Of a DNA stretch of 64,000 nt, positions 25,776 through 35,899 are shown piece after piece (the stretch's first letter is position 1; each line of letters begins with the position of its first letter). The position numbers and the translations under genes are program-made. The stretch comes from Butyrivibrio proteoclasticus B316 (GTDB lineage: Bacteria > Bacillota > Clostridia > Lachnospirales > Lachnospiraceae). The stretch covers positions 1,248,276 through 1,312,275 of the forward strand of contig NC_014387.1 in the NCBI RefSeq assembly GCF_000145035.1, read 5' to 3'. The notes under the pieces are model-generated. The model was not told the DNA's origin, ran no database searches, and was given only the letters and a program-made list of their open reading frames with translations.

Positions 25776-26402
25776 ATGACCGAAGAAAAACTTGATAAAA
25801 AAAGCGGATATAAAACCTTACTTTTGTCTGTGATACTAAGTTCTCCGGGACCATTAGTACTGGGAATCGGACTTACTATTGGACGAAGTTCAACCCAGAT
25901 ATCGGACTTTACCAGAAGAACCGCTGAATTACTCGCTATTATAGCTTCTTTTGTGGTCTATATCATGACTCACAAAGAGGGCATGGATGACTTTACAAAA
26001 AGAAAAATAGAGAAGATCAGTAATACATTTGTTGGAATTATCATGTGTATCAGTGGTATCAGCATGATCGTTCTGGCATTTGTTTCAGATGGCGGCAGCA
26101 AGGGAAATGTGTTGCCTGCCTTTGTAATAGCTCTTTTGGGAGCTATTACAAATACTCTTTTCTGGCGTAAGTACACTAAACTACATTCTCATAACGGAAA
26201 TGCCATTTTGGGTGTGCAGGCAAGGTTGTATGGGGCTAAATCAATCGTAGATGTTTGTGTTACGCTTACCCTGTTTGTTGTGGCGACTATGCCGGATTCA
26301 AAGGTATCTTTTTATTTTGATTTGGTCGGTTCCATACTGGTTTCTCTATATATGCTCAGAAGCGGTATTAAGACCATAGTAGAGAATAGATTAAACAACT
26401 GA
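25776..26402 (+). CDS. CDF-family membrane domain with altered metal site
   Basis: The 208-residue protein has six predicted helices in the pattern of cation diffusion facilitators, and the last helix (FDLVGSILVSLYMLRSGIKTI) is a good match. Two things are unusual. It lacks the cytoplasmic C-terminal domain, and the TM5 motif is KSIVD where active transporters carry HxxxD. The TM2 motif also departs from the usual D/H-x3-D. A Zn/Mn exporter role is therefore uncertain; the protein may transport something else or be regulatory. It is last in the 20.6-26.4 kb transcription unit, followed by a strong terminator. Confidence 0.65.
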   Translation: MTEEKLDKKSGYKTLLLSVILSSPGPLVLGIGLTIGRSSTQISDFTRRTAELLAIIASFVVYIMTHKEGMDDFTKRKIEKISNTFVGIIMCISGISMIVLAFVSDGGSKGNVLPAFVIALLGAITNTLFWRKYTKLHSHNGNAILGVQARLYGAKSIVDVCVTLTLFVVATMPDSKVSFYFDLVGSILVSLYMLRSGIKTIVENRLNN

Positions 26403-26410
26403 TATCGATA

Positions 26411-26449
26411 ATAACAAAAGCAGAGCGCAAGGCTCTGCTTTTGTTATTA
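26411..26449. terminator. Bidirectional terminator hairpin
   Basis: The arms ATAACAAAAGCAGAGC and GCTCTGCTTTTGTTAT form a perfect 16-bp stem with T-rich sequence on one side and A-rich on the other. It sits between the CDF-like gene (+) and the lipoprotein gene (-). Confidence 0.85.
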
Positions 26450-26476
26450 TTGATATTCATACAGACCAGGATCATT

Positions 26477-27181
26477 TTATTTACTGGATTCGGCACTGGA
26501 ACTGTCGTAGTCATTTACTCCTGTTACAATCCAGGAGTCAGTTTCGTTGTTCTTCTCAAGATCAAGTACGATGGCATAAGTCATTTCCTGAGAATTCTGT
26601 ATTTCATCCTCATAGATTCCAAGGATGATCTCGAGCATATCATTGTATATTTTGGCTTCTGCAACATCATTTCCCTCTTCATAGAGAGCTGCAATTTCAT
26701 CAGCATGATCAGCATTGTAAACTTCTATAGCGTCGCTGATTTTGTTAGAAACACTTGCGCTTCCGATGATATCCATGGCAAAAGAAGTTTTGAAAGTGAC
26801 AACTGCTGAAGCAGTGTGTGTGTCATCTTTTTTATCAAGCCTGATATCAGATACAGAGTAGGATTTGATCATGTCAGAAAAAAGTGAGGCAAAAGTGTCA
26901 AGTTCATTCTTGGAATCTTCTGTAAGCTCGTATTCGTCAATTCCATCTGAAAACTGTGAAACAAGAGTATCAGCATCAAAGAGCTGCACAAAATCACCAT
27001 TTGCGACTTCTGAAGTGGCGTATTTATTGATATCCTCTTCTGAATCTGAGGCCACTATAGCCATGAAAGTTTGAGCTGTTTCTTGTACGGCGGTCTTGTC
27101 CTGTGAGGAACAACCTGAAATAGAGCATATTGATAGAATTACTGCGAGAGTTACTCCCAGTCTTTTAGATAATCTATACAT
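26477..27181 (-). CDS. Hypothetical lipoprotein
   Basis: The 234-residue protein has a lipoprotein signal peptide: positive start, hydrophobic core and lipobox SISGC with Cys24 as the acylated residue. The mature part is acidic and alpha-rich, with a Ser/Asp-rich C-terminal end (DSWIVTGVNDYDSS). The pattern resembles small extracellular lipoproteins of the DUF5105/DUF4878 kind, but I cannot place it. It probably sits on the outer face of the membrane. It stands alone, with a divergent 83-aa gene upstream. Confidence 0.7.
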   Translation of the reverse strand: MYRLSKRLGVTLAVILSICSISGCSSQDKTAVQETAQTFMAIVASDSEEDINKYATSEVANGDFVQLFDADTLVSQFSDGIDEYELTEDSKNELDTFASLFSDMIKSYSVSDIRLDKKDDTHTASAVVTFKTSFAMDIIGSASVSNKISDAIEVYNADHADEIAALYEEGNDVAEAKIYNDMLEIILGIYEDEIQNSQEMTYAIVLDLEKNNETDSWIVTGVNDYDSSSAESSK

Positions 27182-27326
27182 AAAACCCCCAAGTTTTTGT
27201 TACTTATTTTGTAATATTTAATAAGTATAGCATAGTGAGTCAAAATAGCCAAAGAGTATCGCAATTTGGATAATAAAGTGATAAAATTATGTATATAATT
27301 ATTATTACCAATTCAAGGAGGTTTAT

Positions 27327-27578
27327 ATGAGAGTTCTTTTCGGCGAGGGCGTTGTGAAAGAAGTTGAGTCTGTAGAGGTTAAGCCTTTGGACTTTGGGGA
27401 TGGACAGATATCCGGAACACAGATAGATTTTTCTCTTTCAAGCGGAGATCAGATCAAGTACATTTACAGTCAGAATGTGCCGATCGAAGAGTCCGGCCAG
27501 CGAGCAATAGACTTCGTTAAAAAGCTCTATCAGGATGGATTTGGTGATTTTACACACGAACCTGTAGAAATGCTATAA
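27327..27578 (+). CDS. Hypothetical small acidic protein, 83 aa
   Basis: A strong ribosome binding site AAGGAGG lies six bases before ATG 27327. The protein is soluble-looking, starting MRVLFGEGVVKEVESVEVK and ending in an acidic/aromatic stretch (QDGFGDFTHEPVEML). It has no membrane segment, no cysteine and no recognised motif. It is flanked by its own terminator (27591-27623), so it looks like a real monocistronic gene. Function unknown. Confidence 0.6.
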   Translation: MRVLFGEGVVKEVESVEVKPLDFGDGQISGTQIDFSLSSGDQIKYIYSQNVPIEESGQRAIDFVKKLYQDGFGDFTHEPVEML

Positions 27579-27590
27579 AGATTAAATAAT

Positions 27591-27623
27591 AAAGGCTCTA
27601 TGCTTTATATGCATAGAGCCTTT
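27591..27623. terminator. Bidirectional terminator after the 83-aa gene
   Basis: The arms AAAGGCTCTATGC and GCATAGAGCCTTT form a perfect 13-bp stem with a short loop, 13 bases after the stop. T-rich sequence follows on the plus strand, and the hairpin lies at the 3' end of the minus-strand 57-aa gene. Confidence 0.8.
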
Positions 27624-27668
27624 AATTTTGCTGTTCGTCCATCGTATTCTCCATTTTTGAACAATAGA

Positions 27669-27842
27669 TCATCTCTTGCCAAGACAACCCTGGTTTTTGA
27701 GTTCTATCAGTAAATCAAAAACAACCCCCAATGGTAATCCGGTGATATGGGCTACTTTCTCTGGATCTGGATAGTATTCATCTTCACAATCCTTTCTAAT
27801 GCAGTCCATTACTTCCATTTTGGCATCCAATGTAGCTGTCAT
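27669..27842 (-). CDS. Small hypothetical protein, 57 aa (possible helix-turn-helix)
   Basis: A 57-residue frame begins at ATG 27842 (minus strand) with an AGGAGG ribosome binding site about nine bases before it, and ends at TGA 27669-27671. It is acidic at the N-terminus (KMEVMDCIRKDCEDEYYPDP) and continues with VAHITGLPLGVVFDLLIELK, which reads like a short helix-turn-helix. It contains three cysteines. The strong ribosome binding site and the flanking terminator support a real gene. Function unknown; a small DNA-binding or adaptor protein is one possibility. Confidence 0.5.
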   Translation of the reverse strand: MTATLDAKMEVMDCIRKDCEDEYYPDPEKVAHITGLPLGVVFDLLIELKNQGCLGKR

Positions 27843-27981
27843 ACACTTATTTCCTCCTTTCCTGAATAGTGTTAAAATTCAAGGTCAGTATTTATCTGAC
27901 CTTTCTATTATTATATCGTATTTTTGCACGAAAAGTTAAGCTTTTTCGGAAAAAAATTATAAAAATTCCCTAAAATTTAAA

Positions 27982-28011
27982 GGCTTTGGAGAGTTGGTGC
28001 TCTCCAAAGCC
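27982..28011 (-). terminator. Terminator after the minus-strand chemoreceptor gene
   Basis: The arms GGCTTTGGAGAG and CTCTCCAAAGCC form a perfect 12-bp stem with a 6-base loop. On the minus strand it is followed by TTTAAATTTT, 66 bases after the stop. Confidence 0.8.
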
Positions 28012-28077
28012 ATGTAGTTACTGATGTTTAAAATTGTAATAATTTTTGTATTATATAGCAATAATTTGAACGCTGGA

Positions 28078-29541
28078 TCATTTTGTCTGCATATCTTTAA
28101 GTTTATTAGCCTGCTGGAAGATATCGCCGAGGATATTTTTGAAGTCATCAAACTTGGAAACAGCTGTCTCTGAAGCGGATGCTCCTTCGTTAGAAAGAGA
28201 TGCAACTTCCTGGCTTGTAGCTGAGAGATTGGAAATACTGTCGTTTATTTCAGTGGTGGAAGCTGCAATTGACTTCATTCCTTCTCCGATTTCTGTGAAG
28301 CGTGAGAGCATCTCTGATACGTTGTCATTTATGCTGTCAAAGTTATCACCTACAGATTCGATCATTTCATTTTGCTCAGATACAGATGCTACCGTGTCAT
28401 CAATGCTGGCCATAGCTTTCTGAACATCTTCATTAAGCTCGTTTATGATATTAGTGATCTCAGTAGAAGCGGTGTTTGTTTCTTCTGCAAGTTCTCTTAC
28501 ATCATTGGCAACAACAGCGAATCCTTTACCTGCTTCACCGGCTCTTGCAGCTTCTATGCTGGCATTTAAGGCCAGAAGATTGGTCTGTTTGGAAATTGAC
28601 ATGATGGATCCGACAATCTTGGTAACTTCAGCAACTTTATTGATAACTGCCTGAGTAGCTTCTACAGTTACTTGACTCTGCTGTGCTACGTTTTGTGATT
28701 TTTCCTTTAGCTCTTCAATGACTCTTACTCCTTCTCGTACGGCAGTCTGAGTACTTTCGGATGCTTTTGTCATATCTTTTCTGTGCTGTTCAGTTGTAGC
28801 TGTTTCTTCCTGAATCTGCTGAACTCTCTGAGCCTGTGAGGTAATAGCCTGAGCTGTGCTTTCCATGCTGCTTGCTATGTCCTGCATTCCTGAATGCTGT
28901 GATTCAATGATGTTCTGAAGATCTGTCATATTTTTCTGAGATTCATTGAACAGGTCAGTAATAGTGTTGGCAATTTCAGCCATTTCATTACCTGTTTTTA
29001 GTGTTTCTTCTGCGTTTTTGGTAATGGTTGCATTGTTTTCTTCGTTGAATTTGCATAGAAGAGAAACTGTAGCTATTGTAGCTATAAACGCAAGTGCAAG
29101 TGTTATGAAGGCCGGTACATGGATCATATCAAGAGTACCAGAAGAAACATATGCTTTAATACAGGTAATAGTAAAAGAAATAGTGATCGCGCTTATTCCA
29201 GCCTTACAAAGCCTTACATTTAAATAGATGATACTGCAGATCAGTATCGGCAGACCAAAAGCAAAGTATACTATATTGTCTTCAGCAACCAGCATGACAA
29301 AATAGAAAATAGTCGAGCCACCCATTATAAGGATAGAACCCATTTTTACGGTAGAAAACTTAAAATATCCTGCCGATGCCATGGCTGCTCCGATAATAGC
29401 TGAGGCAATGATTGCCGCATCAGCACCTTGAAATCCGCTTTGGAATATCTTTATAACGGTTAGTAATATTCCACATAAAAAAATAACTATACATACATTA
29501 TAACTATTGGCATTAGCTCTGCGATATTGTTCAGCGTTCAT
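28078..29541 (-). CDS. Methyl-accepting chemotaxis protein with multi-helix membrane sensor
   Basis: The 487-residue protein starts with about six membrane helices (residues 15-165) and no large extracytoplasmic domain, so it may sense membrane state or a small hydrophobic signal. No HAMP domain is evident; the helical signalling domain follows directly. The kinase-control tip reads [27 protein letters not shown] (shown here in part: [14 protein letters not shown]). Glutamine/glutamate-rich methylation helices flank it. It is transcribed alone, divergently from the second chemoreceptor 326 bases away. Confidence 0.93.
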   Translation of the reverse strand: MNAEQYRRANANSYNVCIVIFLCGILLTVIKIFQSGFQGADAAIIASAIIGAAMASAGYFKFSTVKMGSILIMGGSTIFYFVMLVAEDNIVYFAFGLPILICSIIYLNVRLCKAGISAITISFTITCIKAYVSSGTLDMIHVPAFITLALAFIATIATVSLLCKFNEENNATITKNAEETLKTGNEMAEIANTITDLFNESQKNMTDLQNIIESQHSGMQDIASSMESTAQAITSQAQRVQQIQEETATTEQHRKDMTKASESTQTAVREGVRVIEELKEKSQNVAQQSQVTVEATQAVINKVAEVTKIVGSIMSISKQTNLLALNASIEAARAGEAGKGFAVVANDVRELAEETNTASTEITNIINELNEDVQKAMASIDDTVASVSEQNEMIESVGDNFDSINDNVSEMLSRFTEIGEGMKSIAASTTEINDSISNLSATSQEVASLSNEGASASETAVSKFDDFKNILGDIFQQANKLKDMQTK

Positions 29542-29866
29542 AGACTGTGTTCCTTTCTGTTTTATTACCCATGTAATTAAGTATCATTAAAACAAATATA
29601 CACAAGATGATTTTATCATGATGTAAAATCGAAATAAACTAAATTACGATATATAAAGTGTTAAAAAAACATTAAAAAGATGTGAATAAAAAATACCCTC
29701 AAAGAACATGCGCAAGTTTGCATTTGGCCTGCTTTTTAATTTATTTTTCAGCCATATTTATACTTTTTTTAGAACAAACAATATCGCGATATTGTAAAAT
29801 GTTGTTAGGCGTATTTACGCAGATTATTTAGTTTGTATTTAATTTTTAGCGAAGGAGTAAAAGCAG
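29542..29866. promoter_or_regulatory. Divergent chemoreceptor control region with 16-bp palindrome
   Basis: This 325-base gap separates two divergent chemoreceptor genes. It is very AT-rich. A perfect palindrome CAATATCGCGATATTG lies at 29779-29794, 73 bases before the plus-strand start, and could be an operator. No clear sigma-28 (flagellar) promoter, RNA gene or open frame with a ribosome binding site was seen. The plus-strand gene has AAGGAG before its ATG. Confidence 0.4.
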
Positions 29867-31933
29867 ATGAAAAAAATGAGTTTGAAAGCAAAGATGCTTC
29901 TGTGTATCCTGCCTGTAATGGGAATAGCTATGGCTATTTTGACGTATATTGCAGCTCAGGAATTAAGCAGTAATCTACAAACAGCTAATACTGACAGTAT
30001 GTTCCAAAATGTTTCTGCAAATGCTGTTGGTGTTGATTCTAAACTGGAAATCATCAGGACTACTGCGATCAATATAGCTGAAATGGTATCAACTTCATAT
30101 AAATTTGTTGATACAGATAACTATAAAGGAACATTTACGAAAATAATCATAGATAATGACTCTATCCTGGGTGTAGGAGTATGGTTTGAACCAAATGTAT
30201 TTAAGGCTGAAGAAAAATATATTGGTCCATACTGGTATAGAGATGGCTCAGATATAGTTGAAACTTGGGATTATAGCAATGCTGAGTATGACTATTTTAA
30301 TCAGGAATACTATACTAATGCGAAAGCTCTTCCTAATGGTCAGGCTAAGATTACAGACCCATACTATGATCCTTCATCAGGAATGGTTATGTCCAGCTGT
30401 TCAGCACCAATCTACGACAACGGACAGTTTGTAGGATGCGTTACGGTTGACATGGAGCTTACAAATGTTGCTGACCTTGTATCATCAATAAAGATTGGTA
30501 CTACAGGAAGGGCTCTCCTTCTTTCGAATGATGGAACATATATTTACACCGATGATCCTGAAAAGGTTTCGAGCGGTGTTAAAATGCAGGAAGATCCAAA
30601 TCCTAGTATTGCTGCCAAAGGAGCAGAAATACTTGCCAAGTCATCTGATACCCCTAGCATGGGAATCATGGTAGTTGACGGCAAGACTCGCCTTGTAACA
30701 TATCGAGATGTTCCAAATGTAGGATGGAAGCTTGGAATAGTAATGGATCTTGATGAAATTGAAGGACCTGTACAAGCTGCAACAAGAACTCTTGTGATCA
30801 TCTGCATAGTAGCACTTATTATCGGCGCAGCGATAATCATGATATTCGTTATGAGTATCGCCAAGAGCATTAATAGTGTTAAGGAATTTGCAAGTGTACT
30901 GGCAAGCGGAGACTTTACTGTTGATAAGATTGACAACAGAAGAGGCGACGAGCTGGGAGCAATGAGTGAGTCGCTTAATAACATGTTTGAGAGCAATAAG
31001 GATGTCATTTCCAAAATCTCTGACGGGTCAGTCAAGGTTAGTGAGACATCTAATGGACTTGCAAATATGGCTAATGAGTTGTCCAATCAGTTTAACGACA
31101 TTCAGGGCAATATCTCAGGTGTAAATGATGCAATGATGTCATCAGGAGCTGCTACAGAGCAGGTTAACGCTTCTGTAGAAGAAGTAAATGCATCTGTACA
31201 TCAGCTTGCTGCAGAAACTGAGAAGACAAGTGCGGATGCAGCAGATATCAAGGCAAGAGCTAAGGATATTGAAAAAGAAAGCCAGCAGGCTCATGATTAT
31301 GCTATATCTATTGCTGAACAGAGAGAAGCAGATCTTGAGGAAGCAAATGAAAAAGCCAAGGTAGTTGATCAGATCGGAACACTTGCGGATACAATTGCTG
31401 AGATAGCGGATCAGATCAATCTTTTGTCACTTAATGCAAGTATCGAGGCAGCAAGAGCAGGAGATGCAGGTAAGGGCTTTGCAGTAGTTGCTTCTGAAAT
31501 CAACAAGTTGGCAAGTAGTACTTCTGAAGCAGTTGAGCAGATCAGGGAGACAATCGATGGAGTGCAGGAAGCTTTTGGAACTCTTTCTTCATCTTCGGGA
31601 GAACTCCTTGGATTTATCAAAGAGACAGTTACACCTGACTATGACAAGTTCGTAGGACTTGCCAAGCAGTATGGAGACGATGCGGGAAGCTTTGGCGATT
31701 CCTCAGAGAATATTGCACAGATGGTTGAGAACATCAGGGCAGCTATGGAAGAAGTTAGTAAAGCTATTCAGAACATCGCAGAATCTACGCAGGATACAGC
31801 GGATCTTAGCAGCCGTGTAAATGACTCTGTTATGGCAGCGGCAGATGTTGTATCAAGTGTAAATGACATGACCAACAAGCAGGAAGAAGTAGCAGGAACT
31901 CTGGAAGAAATAGTAGGCAAATTCAAACTTTGA
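29867..31933 (+). CDS. Methyl-accepting chemotaxis protein with dCache ligand domain
   Basis: The 688-residue transducer has TM1 at about residues 8-30 and a double-Cache extracytoplasmic domain whose landmarks are [30 protein letters not shown] and [14 protein letters not shown] second membrane helix lies near residue 290, followed by HAMP ([15 protein letters not shown]) and the signalling domain with the tip [20 protein letters not shown]. dCache domains bind small ligands such as amino acids, organic acids or amines; the ligand here is unknown. A terminator follows 13 bases after the stop. Confidence 0.93.
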   Translation: MKKMSLKAKMLLCILPVMGIAMAILTYIAAQELSSNLQTANTDSMFQNVSANAVGVDSKLEIIRTTAINIAEMVSTSYKFVDTDNYKGTFTKIIIDNDSILGVGVWFEPNVFKAEEKYIGPYWYRDGSDIVETWDYSNAEYDYFNQEYYTNAKALPNGQAKITDPYYDPSSGMVMSSCSAPIYDNGQFVGCVTVDMELTNVADLVSSIKIGTTGRALLLSNDGTYIYTDDPEKVSSGVKMQEDPNPSIAAKGAEILAKSSDTPSMGIMVVDGKTRLVTYRDVPNVGWKLGIVMDLDEIEGPVQAATRTLVIICIVALIIGAAIIMIFVMSIAKSINSVKEFASVLASGDFTVDKIDNRRGDELGAMSESLNNMFESNKDVISKISDGSVKVSETSNGLANMANELSNQFNDIQGNISGVNDAMMSSGAATEQVNASVEEVNASVHQLAAETEKTSADAADIKARAKDIEKESQQAHDYAISIAEQREADLEEANEKAKVVDQIGTLADTIAEIADQINLLSLNASIEAARAGDAGKGFAVVASEINKLASSTSEAVEQIRETIDGVQEAFGTLSSSSGELLGFIKETVTPDYDKFVGLAKQYGDDAGSFGDSSENIAQMVENIRAAMEEVSKAIQNIAESTQDTADLSSRVNDSVMAAADVVSSVNDMTNKQEEVAGTLEEIVGKFKL

Positions 31934-31945
31934 TAATAAATGTTC

Positions 31946-31983
31946 AAGAGCCCGTGGATATTTATCTGCGGGTTCTTTTTTTA
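31946..31983 (+). terminator. Terminator after the dCache chemoreceptor gene
   Basis: The arms AAGAGCCCG and CGGGTTCTT (one G-U pair) enclose a 14-base loop and are followed by seven T residues. Confidence 0.75.
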
Positions 31984-32147
31984 TGCAGGGAAACAATAGA
32001 TGTGTTATCATAAATATATAGATACTTGCGGGCTATTTCCAATTTTTTTCCGCAAGAAGTCATAAGTTTGTCAGTTTCTGAGGCTGGCAGACGGGGAAAC
32101 TTCTTCATACATTTGTATGTCGATATTTATGATAGGGGGATTTGTGT

Positions 32148-33290
32148 ATGGCGCATAATGAAATGCTTGCCATGATACTTGCAGGTGGGCGTGGTAGCAG
32201 ACTTAAGGATCTTACCAATAAAGTTGCCAAGCCGGCTGTTTATTATGGAGGCAAATATCGAATCATTGATTTTCCACTTAGTAATTGTGCAAATAGCGGA
32301 ATTGATACTGTAGGTGTACTTACTCAGTATGAGTCTGTACTTCTGAACAGTTATGTTGCTCAGGATGGTCGCTGGGGCCTCGACTCCAGGGACAGTGGTG
32401 TTTATGTCCTGACGCCAAGAGAAAAAGCTGATGAAGGGCTTGATGTTTACAGAGGCACAGCCGATGCTATTTCTCAGAATATCGATTTTATCGATAACTA
32501 TAATCCTGAATATATTCTTGTTTTGTCAGGAGATCATATTTACAAGATGAATTATGCCAAAATGCTTGCTTATCACAAGGAGATGAAGGCGGATGCTACA
32601 ATAGCTGTTCGACCTGTTCCTATGAAAGAGGCCAGCAGATTCGGCATTATGAATACTGACGGAAATGGCAGAATTGTAGAATTTGAGGAGAAACCTCAAA
32701 AACCAAAGAGTAATCTTGCCTCAATGGGTATTTATATTTTCAGCTGGAAGCTCATGCGCAAGATGTTGGTTGAGGATATGAATAATCCTGATTCAGACCA
32801 TGACTTTGGTAAGGATATCATTCCAAGAATGCTTGGAGAAAAGAGAAATCTTTTTGCATATGAATTCAAGGGATACTGGAAGGATGTAGGAACTATAGAT
32901 TCTCTCTGGGAAGCTAATATGGATCTGCTTGACCCCAAGAATGAGCTTAATCTTAATGATTCTTCCTGGCTTATCTATACAGAGGATGTTTCAATCCTTC
33001 CTCAGTATATTGGCAAGGATGCTAAGATCAAGAGAGCTTATATCACACAGGGTGTTCGCGTAGAAGGCTCAGTTACCAATTCAGTTCTTTTTACAGGCGC
33101 AGTTGTAGGAAAAGGGGCCAAGGTAGTTGATAGTGTACTGATGCCGGGCGCAGTTGTAGAAGAAGGCGCTACAGTAACAAGAGCTTTGGTGGCGGAAAAT
33201 GTCCGTATCGGCAAGAAGGTGAAGATTGGTTCCAAGACCAGTGAAGAGATTGCACTAGTTGCAAAGAGCGTGAAAGGGGGTACAAAGTAA
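32148..33290 (+). CDS. glgC: Glucose-1-phosphate adenylyltransferase, catalytic subunit
   Basis: The 380-residue enzyme makes ADP-glucose for glycogen. The nucleotide loop [15 protein letters not shown] is near the N-terminus, [12 protein letters not shown] and [12 protein letters not shown] follow, and a left-handed beta-helix C-terminus contains repeated hexapeptides ([13 protein letters not shown]). ATG 32148 with RBS AGGGGGA seven bases upstream is preferred over TTG 32142. The stop overlaps the start of glgD by one base, a standard GlgC-GlgD operon for a heteromeric enzyme. Confidence 0.95.
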   Translation: MAHNEMLAMILAGGRGSRLKDLTNKVAKPAVYYGGKYRIIDFPLSNCANSGIDTVGVLTQYESVLLNSYVAQDGRWGLDSRDSGVYVLTPREKADEGLDVYRGTADAISQNIDFIDNYNPEYILVLSGDHIYKMNYAKMLAYHKEMKADATIAVRPVPMKEASRFGIMNTDGNGRIVEFEEKPQKPKSNLASMGIYIFSWKLMRKMLVEDMNNPDSDHDFGKDIIPRMLGEKRNLFAYEFKGYWKDVGTIDSLWEANMDLLDPKNELNLNDSSWLIYTEDVSILPQYIGKDAKIKRAYITQGVRVEGSVTNSVLFTGAVVGKGAKVVDSVLMPGAVVEEGATVTRALVAENVRIGKKVKIGSKTSEEIALVAKSVKGGTK

Positions 33291-34408
33291 TGGCAAATAA
33301 GGCTTTTGGAATAGTATCCTCTGCCGATAACAGTATTCATGTTGAAGGCCTTCATGATTACAGACCAATCGGTGCTTTTTCATTTATCGGAAGATTTCGT
33401 GTAATTGATTTTCCTATTTCCAATATGAGTAATAGTGGAATGGACAGAATTCAGGTTTATGTTCGATCCCGTCCAAGATCAATTGCAGAACATATCGGAT
33501 CAGGAAGACATTATAATATCAACTCCAAACGTGGTAAGATACAGCTTCTTTTTTCCGAGGACAGCAATGTAAATTCAATTTACAACAACGATATATGCGC
33601 TTATAGTGAGAATCTTGATATCATTCAGAGAATGCATCAGGACTATGTTATCATTACTCCGAGCTATATGGTTTACAAGCAGGACTTTAGTGAACTCCTG
33701 CAGAGCCATATTAATTCAGGTGCAGATGTGACTCTTTTATACCACAAGGTTGATAATGCCAAGGAGTATTTCCAAAATTGTAAGATAGTTAATATCAACA
33801 AACAAAAGGGAATTTCTTCTCTTGAGAAGAACCTTGGAACAGCCAAGGAACGCAATATCTTCATGGATACATATTGCATGAGTAAGGAGACTTTTGTTGG
33901 CCTTATAAAGGCAGCCAAAGAGCTTTCTTCAATCTATACTCTTGCAGATATTGTTAATCTTAAGTGTAAAGATATGGATATCAGAGGCTATCAGCATAAG
34001 GGTTATTTTGCATCCCTTCTTAGCTTATCTGATTATTACAGAGCATCCCTCGAACTGCTTGATTATGATGTTGCAAGTGACCTGTTCAGACCTGAATGGC
34101 CTATTTATACCAGAACGACAGATTCCTGTCCTACACAGTATTTTGAAACAGCCAAGGTATCTAATTCCTTTATATCTAATGGCTGTCTCATAGAAGGTAC
34201 AATAGAGAACTCTGTAGTTGGCCGTGGTGTTACTATCAAGAAAGGCGCAGTTATTAAGAACTCTATAATTCTGGCTCATGTAGTGATTGAAGAAGGAGTT
34301 CATATAGAAAATACGATCGTAGATAAATGGGCGCATATCATACACGTCAAGGATATACGCGGAACTGAAGAGCATCCTCAATATATTAAGAGGCGAGATA
34401 CACTTTGA
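33290..34408 (+). CDS. glgD: Glucose-1-phosphate adenylyltransferase, regulatory subunit GlgD
   Basis: The 372-residue GlgC homologue has a degenerate nucleotide-binding loop: the N-terminus reads GIVSSADNSIHVEGLHDYR where GlgC has GGRGSRL. In Firmicutes such GlgD subunits have little activity alone and modulate GlgC. The C-terminal beta-helix is kept (IEGTIENSVVGRGVTIKKGA). It follows glgC directly and is followed by a strong terminator, so the operon ends here without glgA/glgB/glgP. Confidence 0.93.
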   Translation: MANKAFGIVSSADNSIHVEGLHDYRPIGAFSFIGRFRVIDFPISNMSNSGMDRIQVYVRSRPRSIAEHIGSGRHYNINSKRGKIQLLFSEDSNVNSIYNNDICAYSENLDIIQRMHQDYVIITPSYMVYKQDFSELLQSHINSGADVTLLYHKVDNAKEYFQNCKIVNINKQKGISSLEKNLGTAKERNIFMDTYCMSKETFVGLIKAAKELSSIYTLADIVNLKCKDMDIRGYQHKGYFASLLSLSDYYRASLELLDYDVASDLFRPEWPIYTRTTDSCPTQYFETAKVSNSFISNGCLIEGTIENSVVGRGVTIKKGAVIKNSIILAHVVIEEGVHIENTIVDKWAHIIHVKDIRGTEEHPQYIKRRDTL

Positions 34409-34417
34409 TATGAACTG

Positions 34418-34455
34418 GGAGTGGTGAATAAAAGGATTCACCACTCCTTTTCTTA
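34418..34455 (+). terminator. Terminator after glgCD
   Basis: The arms GGAGTGGTGAAT and ATTCACCACTCC form a perfect 12-bp stem with a 6-base loop, followed by TTTTCTT, nine bases after glgD. Confidence 0.87.
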
Positions 34456-34560
34456 ATATATAAAAACATGAGAAAATTTCTTGATCACAGATCGTCTTTT
34501 TTGGGCGTGCAACTGCGAAATGACATCAAAATCATGCACGGAATTTTATAAGAATTTAAT

Positions 34561-34588
34561 TTGTTTAACTGTTTGTTTTTGCTACAAT
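34561..34588 (+). promoter_or_regulatory. SigA-type promoter of the signalling operon
   Basis: -35 TTGTTT (34561-34566) and -10 TACAAT (34583-34588) have a 16-base spacer, upstream of the EAL-HDOD gene. No operator is obvious. Confidence 0.5.
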
Positions 34589-34634
34589 ATATGTAAGTGG
34601 GAATATGTCTTTGTTGTGCAGAAAGGAGCACCAA

Positions 34635-35861
34635 ATGCTAGCTACACTGATTCCGTTATTTGACGATAATATGTATGTTTGTGCATATTCTGTTTTTGCC
34701 AGAAAAGAAAACCACTTTTTGAACCCTAACTATGAAGGCGGGGCGAGGTATGATGGCGCCGGAACTGTGCACGAACTGGAAGTTGTCAGCAGCATGGGAG
34801 TTGGAACATTATCCGGAGGTAAAGAGGTATTTGTTCCAATCAATCAGTTCTCTATTTTTGCAGAAATTTCATTGCAGTGTACAGTGCCTGCAGGCAAAGT
34901 TGTGCTGTTGATGGATAATTCAATTGTTCCCACAGAGCAATATGTAAAGCGTGTCAAAGAGCTTAAGTCGCAGGGATATAAGCTTGCTATCAGAAAGCTT
35001 CAGATAGCGGATTTTGAGCCGTATAAAGAGATTATCAGTCAGTGCGACTATATTCTCCTTAACCATACAAAGATAGAGATTTCCAAAGCCAAGGTTTATT
35101 TTGGCAAGGTTTATCCTAATGTTAAACTTGTTGCGGTTAATGTTGATTCTCAGGAAGAATACGAAGAACTAAAAAAAGACGGCGGCTACGATCTTTATGA
35201 AGGTGGCTTTTTCAGAATGCCTGTCAAAGAGTCGGAGACAGAGGTTAGTCCTCTGAAGGTCAATTATATAGAGCTCCTTAATGTTATCAATGCGCAGGAT
35301 TTCGACCTTCAGGAGGCTGCAGATGTTATAGGTAAAGACCCGGCGCTTGTAATTTCCCTTTTGGAAATGGTAAACAGAATGGCTCTTAATTCTGATATAA
35401 CATCCATCCGGCATGCTGCGGCTATGCTTGGACAAAAAGAATTAAAGAGATGGATTAATACAGCTGTAACCAAAGAACTCTGTGCAGACAAGCCTTCGGA
35501 GATAACAAGGCTTGCAATGATCAGAGCCAAGTTTGCAGAGGGACTTGCGGGTCCTTTCGAGATGGGCATGGCTGCTCAGGAACTCTTTATCATGGGGCTT
35601 TTCTCTGCTATTGATATCATGCTGGATAAGCCTATGGAAGAAGCTCTTAATATGGTACAGGTTTCCAAGAATATCAGGGATGCACTTATTGATAACAAGG
35701 GAGATTTTGCTCCACTTCTTAATTTTATCAGAAGATATGAAGATGCAGACTGGACAGAGGTTTCCAGACTGATGGTAATTGATGATATAAATATGGATGA
35801 GGTATACGAGGCCTACCTTAATGCTCTTAAGTGGTATCGTGATCTTTTCCCTCAAAAATGA
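34635..35861 (+). CDS. EAL-HDOD signalling protein with degenerate EAL half
   Basis: The 408-residue protein resembles the CdgJ/YuxH family: a degenerate EAL-type domain (about residues 1-200) without the EAL and DDFGTG catalytic motifs, then an HDOD domain (about 205-400) containing VIGKDPALVISLLEMVN and IRHAAAMLGQKELKRWI. HDOD domains lack HD-hydrolase residues and act as binding/scaffold modules in motility and c-di-GMP networks. The start is ATG 34635 with RBS AAAGGAG. It begins the operon that ends with the PrsW protein. Confidence 0.85.
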   Translation: MLATLIPLFDDNMYVCAYSVFARKENHFLNPNYEGGARYDGAGTVHELEVVSSMGVGTLSGGKEVFVPINQFSIFAEISLQCTVPAGKVVLLMDNSIVPTEQYVKRVKELKSQGYKLAIRKLQIADFEPYKEIISQCDYILLNHTKIEISKAKVYFGKVYPNVKLVAVNVDSQEEYEELKKDGGYDLYEGGFFRMPVKESETEVSPLKVNYIELLNVINAQDFDLQEAADVIGKDPALVISLLEMVNRMALNSDITSIRHAAAMLGQKELKRWINTAVTKELCADKPSEITRLAMIRAKFAEGLAGPFEMGMAAQELFIMGLFSAIDIMLDKPMEEALNMVQVSKNIRDALIDNKGDFAPLLNFIRRYEDADWTEVSRLMVIDDINMDEVYEAYLNALKWYRDLFPQK

Positions 35862-35899
35862 TACGAGAGTAGTTTTTTCTCGTATCACGAGGTAACTAT

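Noticed and set aside
32025..32056. CTTGCGG/CCGCAAG inverted repeat upstream of glgC, considered as a riboswitch or operator
   Set aside because: Only a 7-bp stem with an 18-base loop and no further conserved sequence; it could be chance or part of the glgC leader.
34490..34560. CGTGCA/TGCACG repeat before the EAL-HDOD gene, considered as a c-di-GMP riboswitch
   Set aside because: None of the conserved GEMM-type blocks are present and the stem is only 6 bp.
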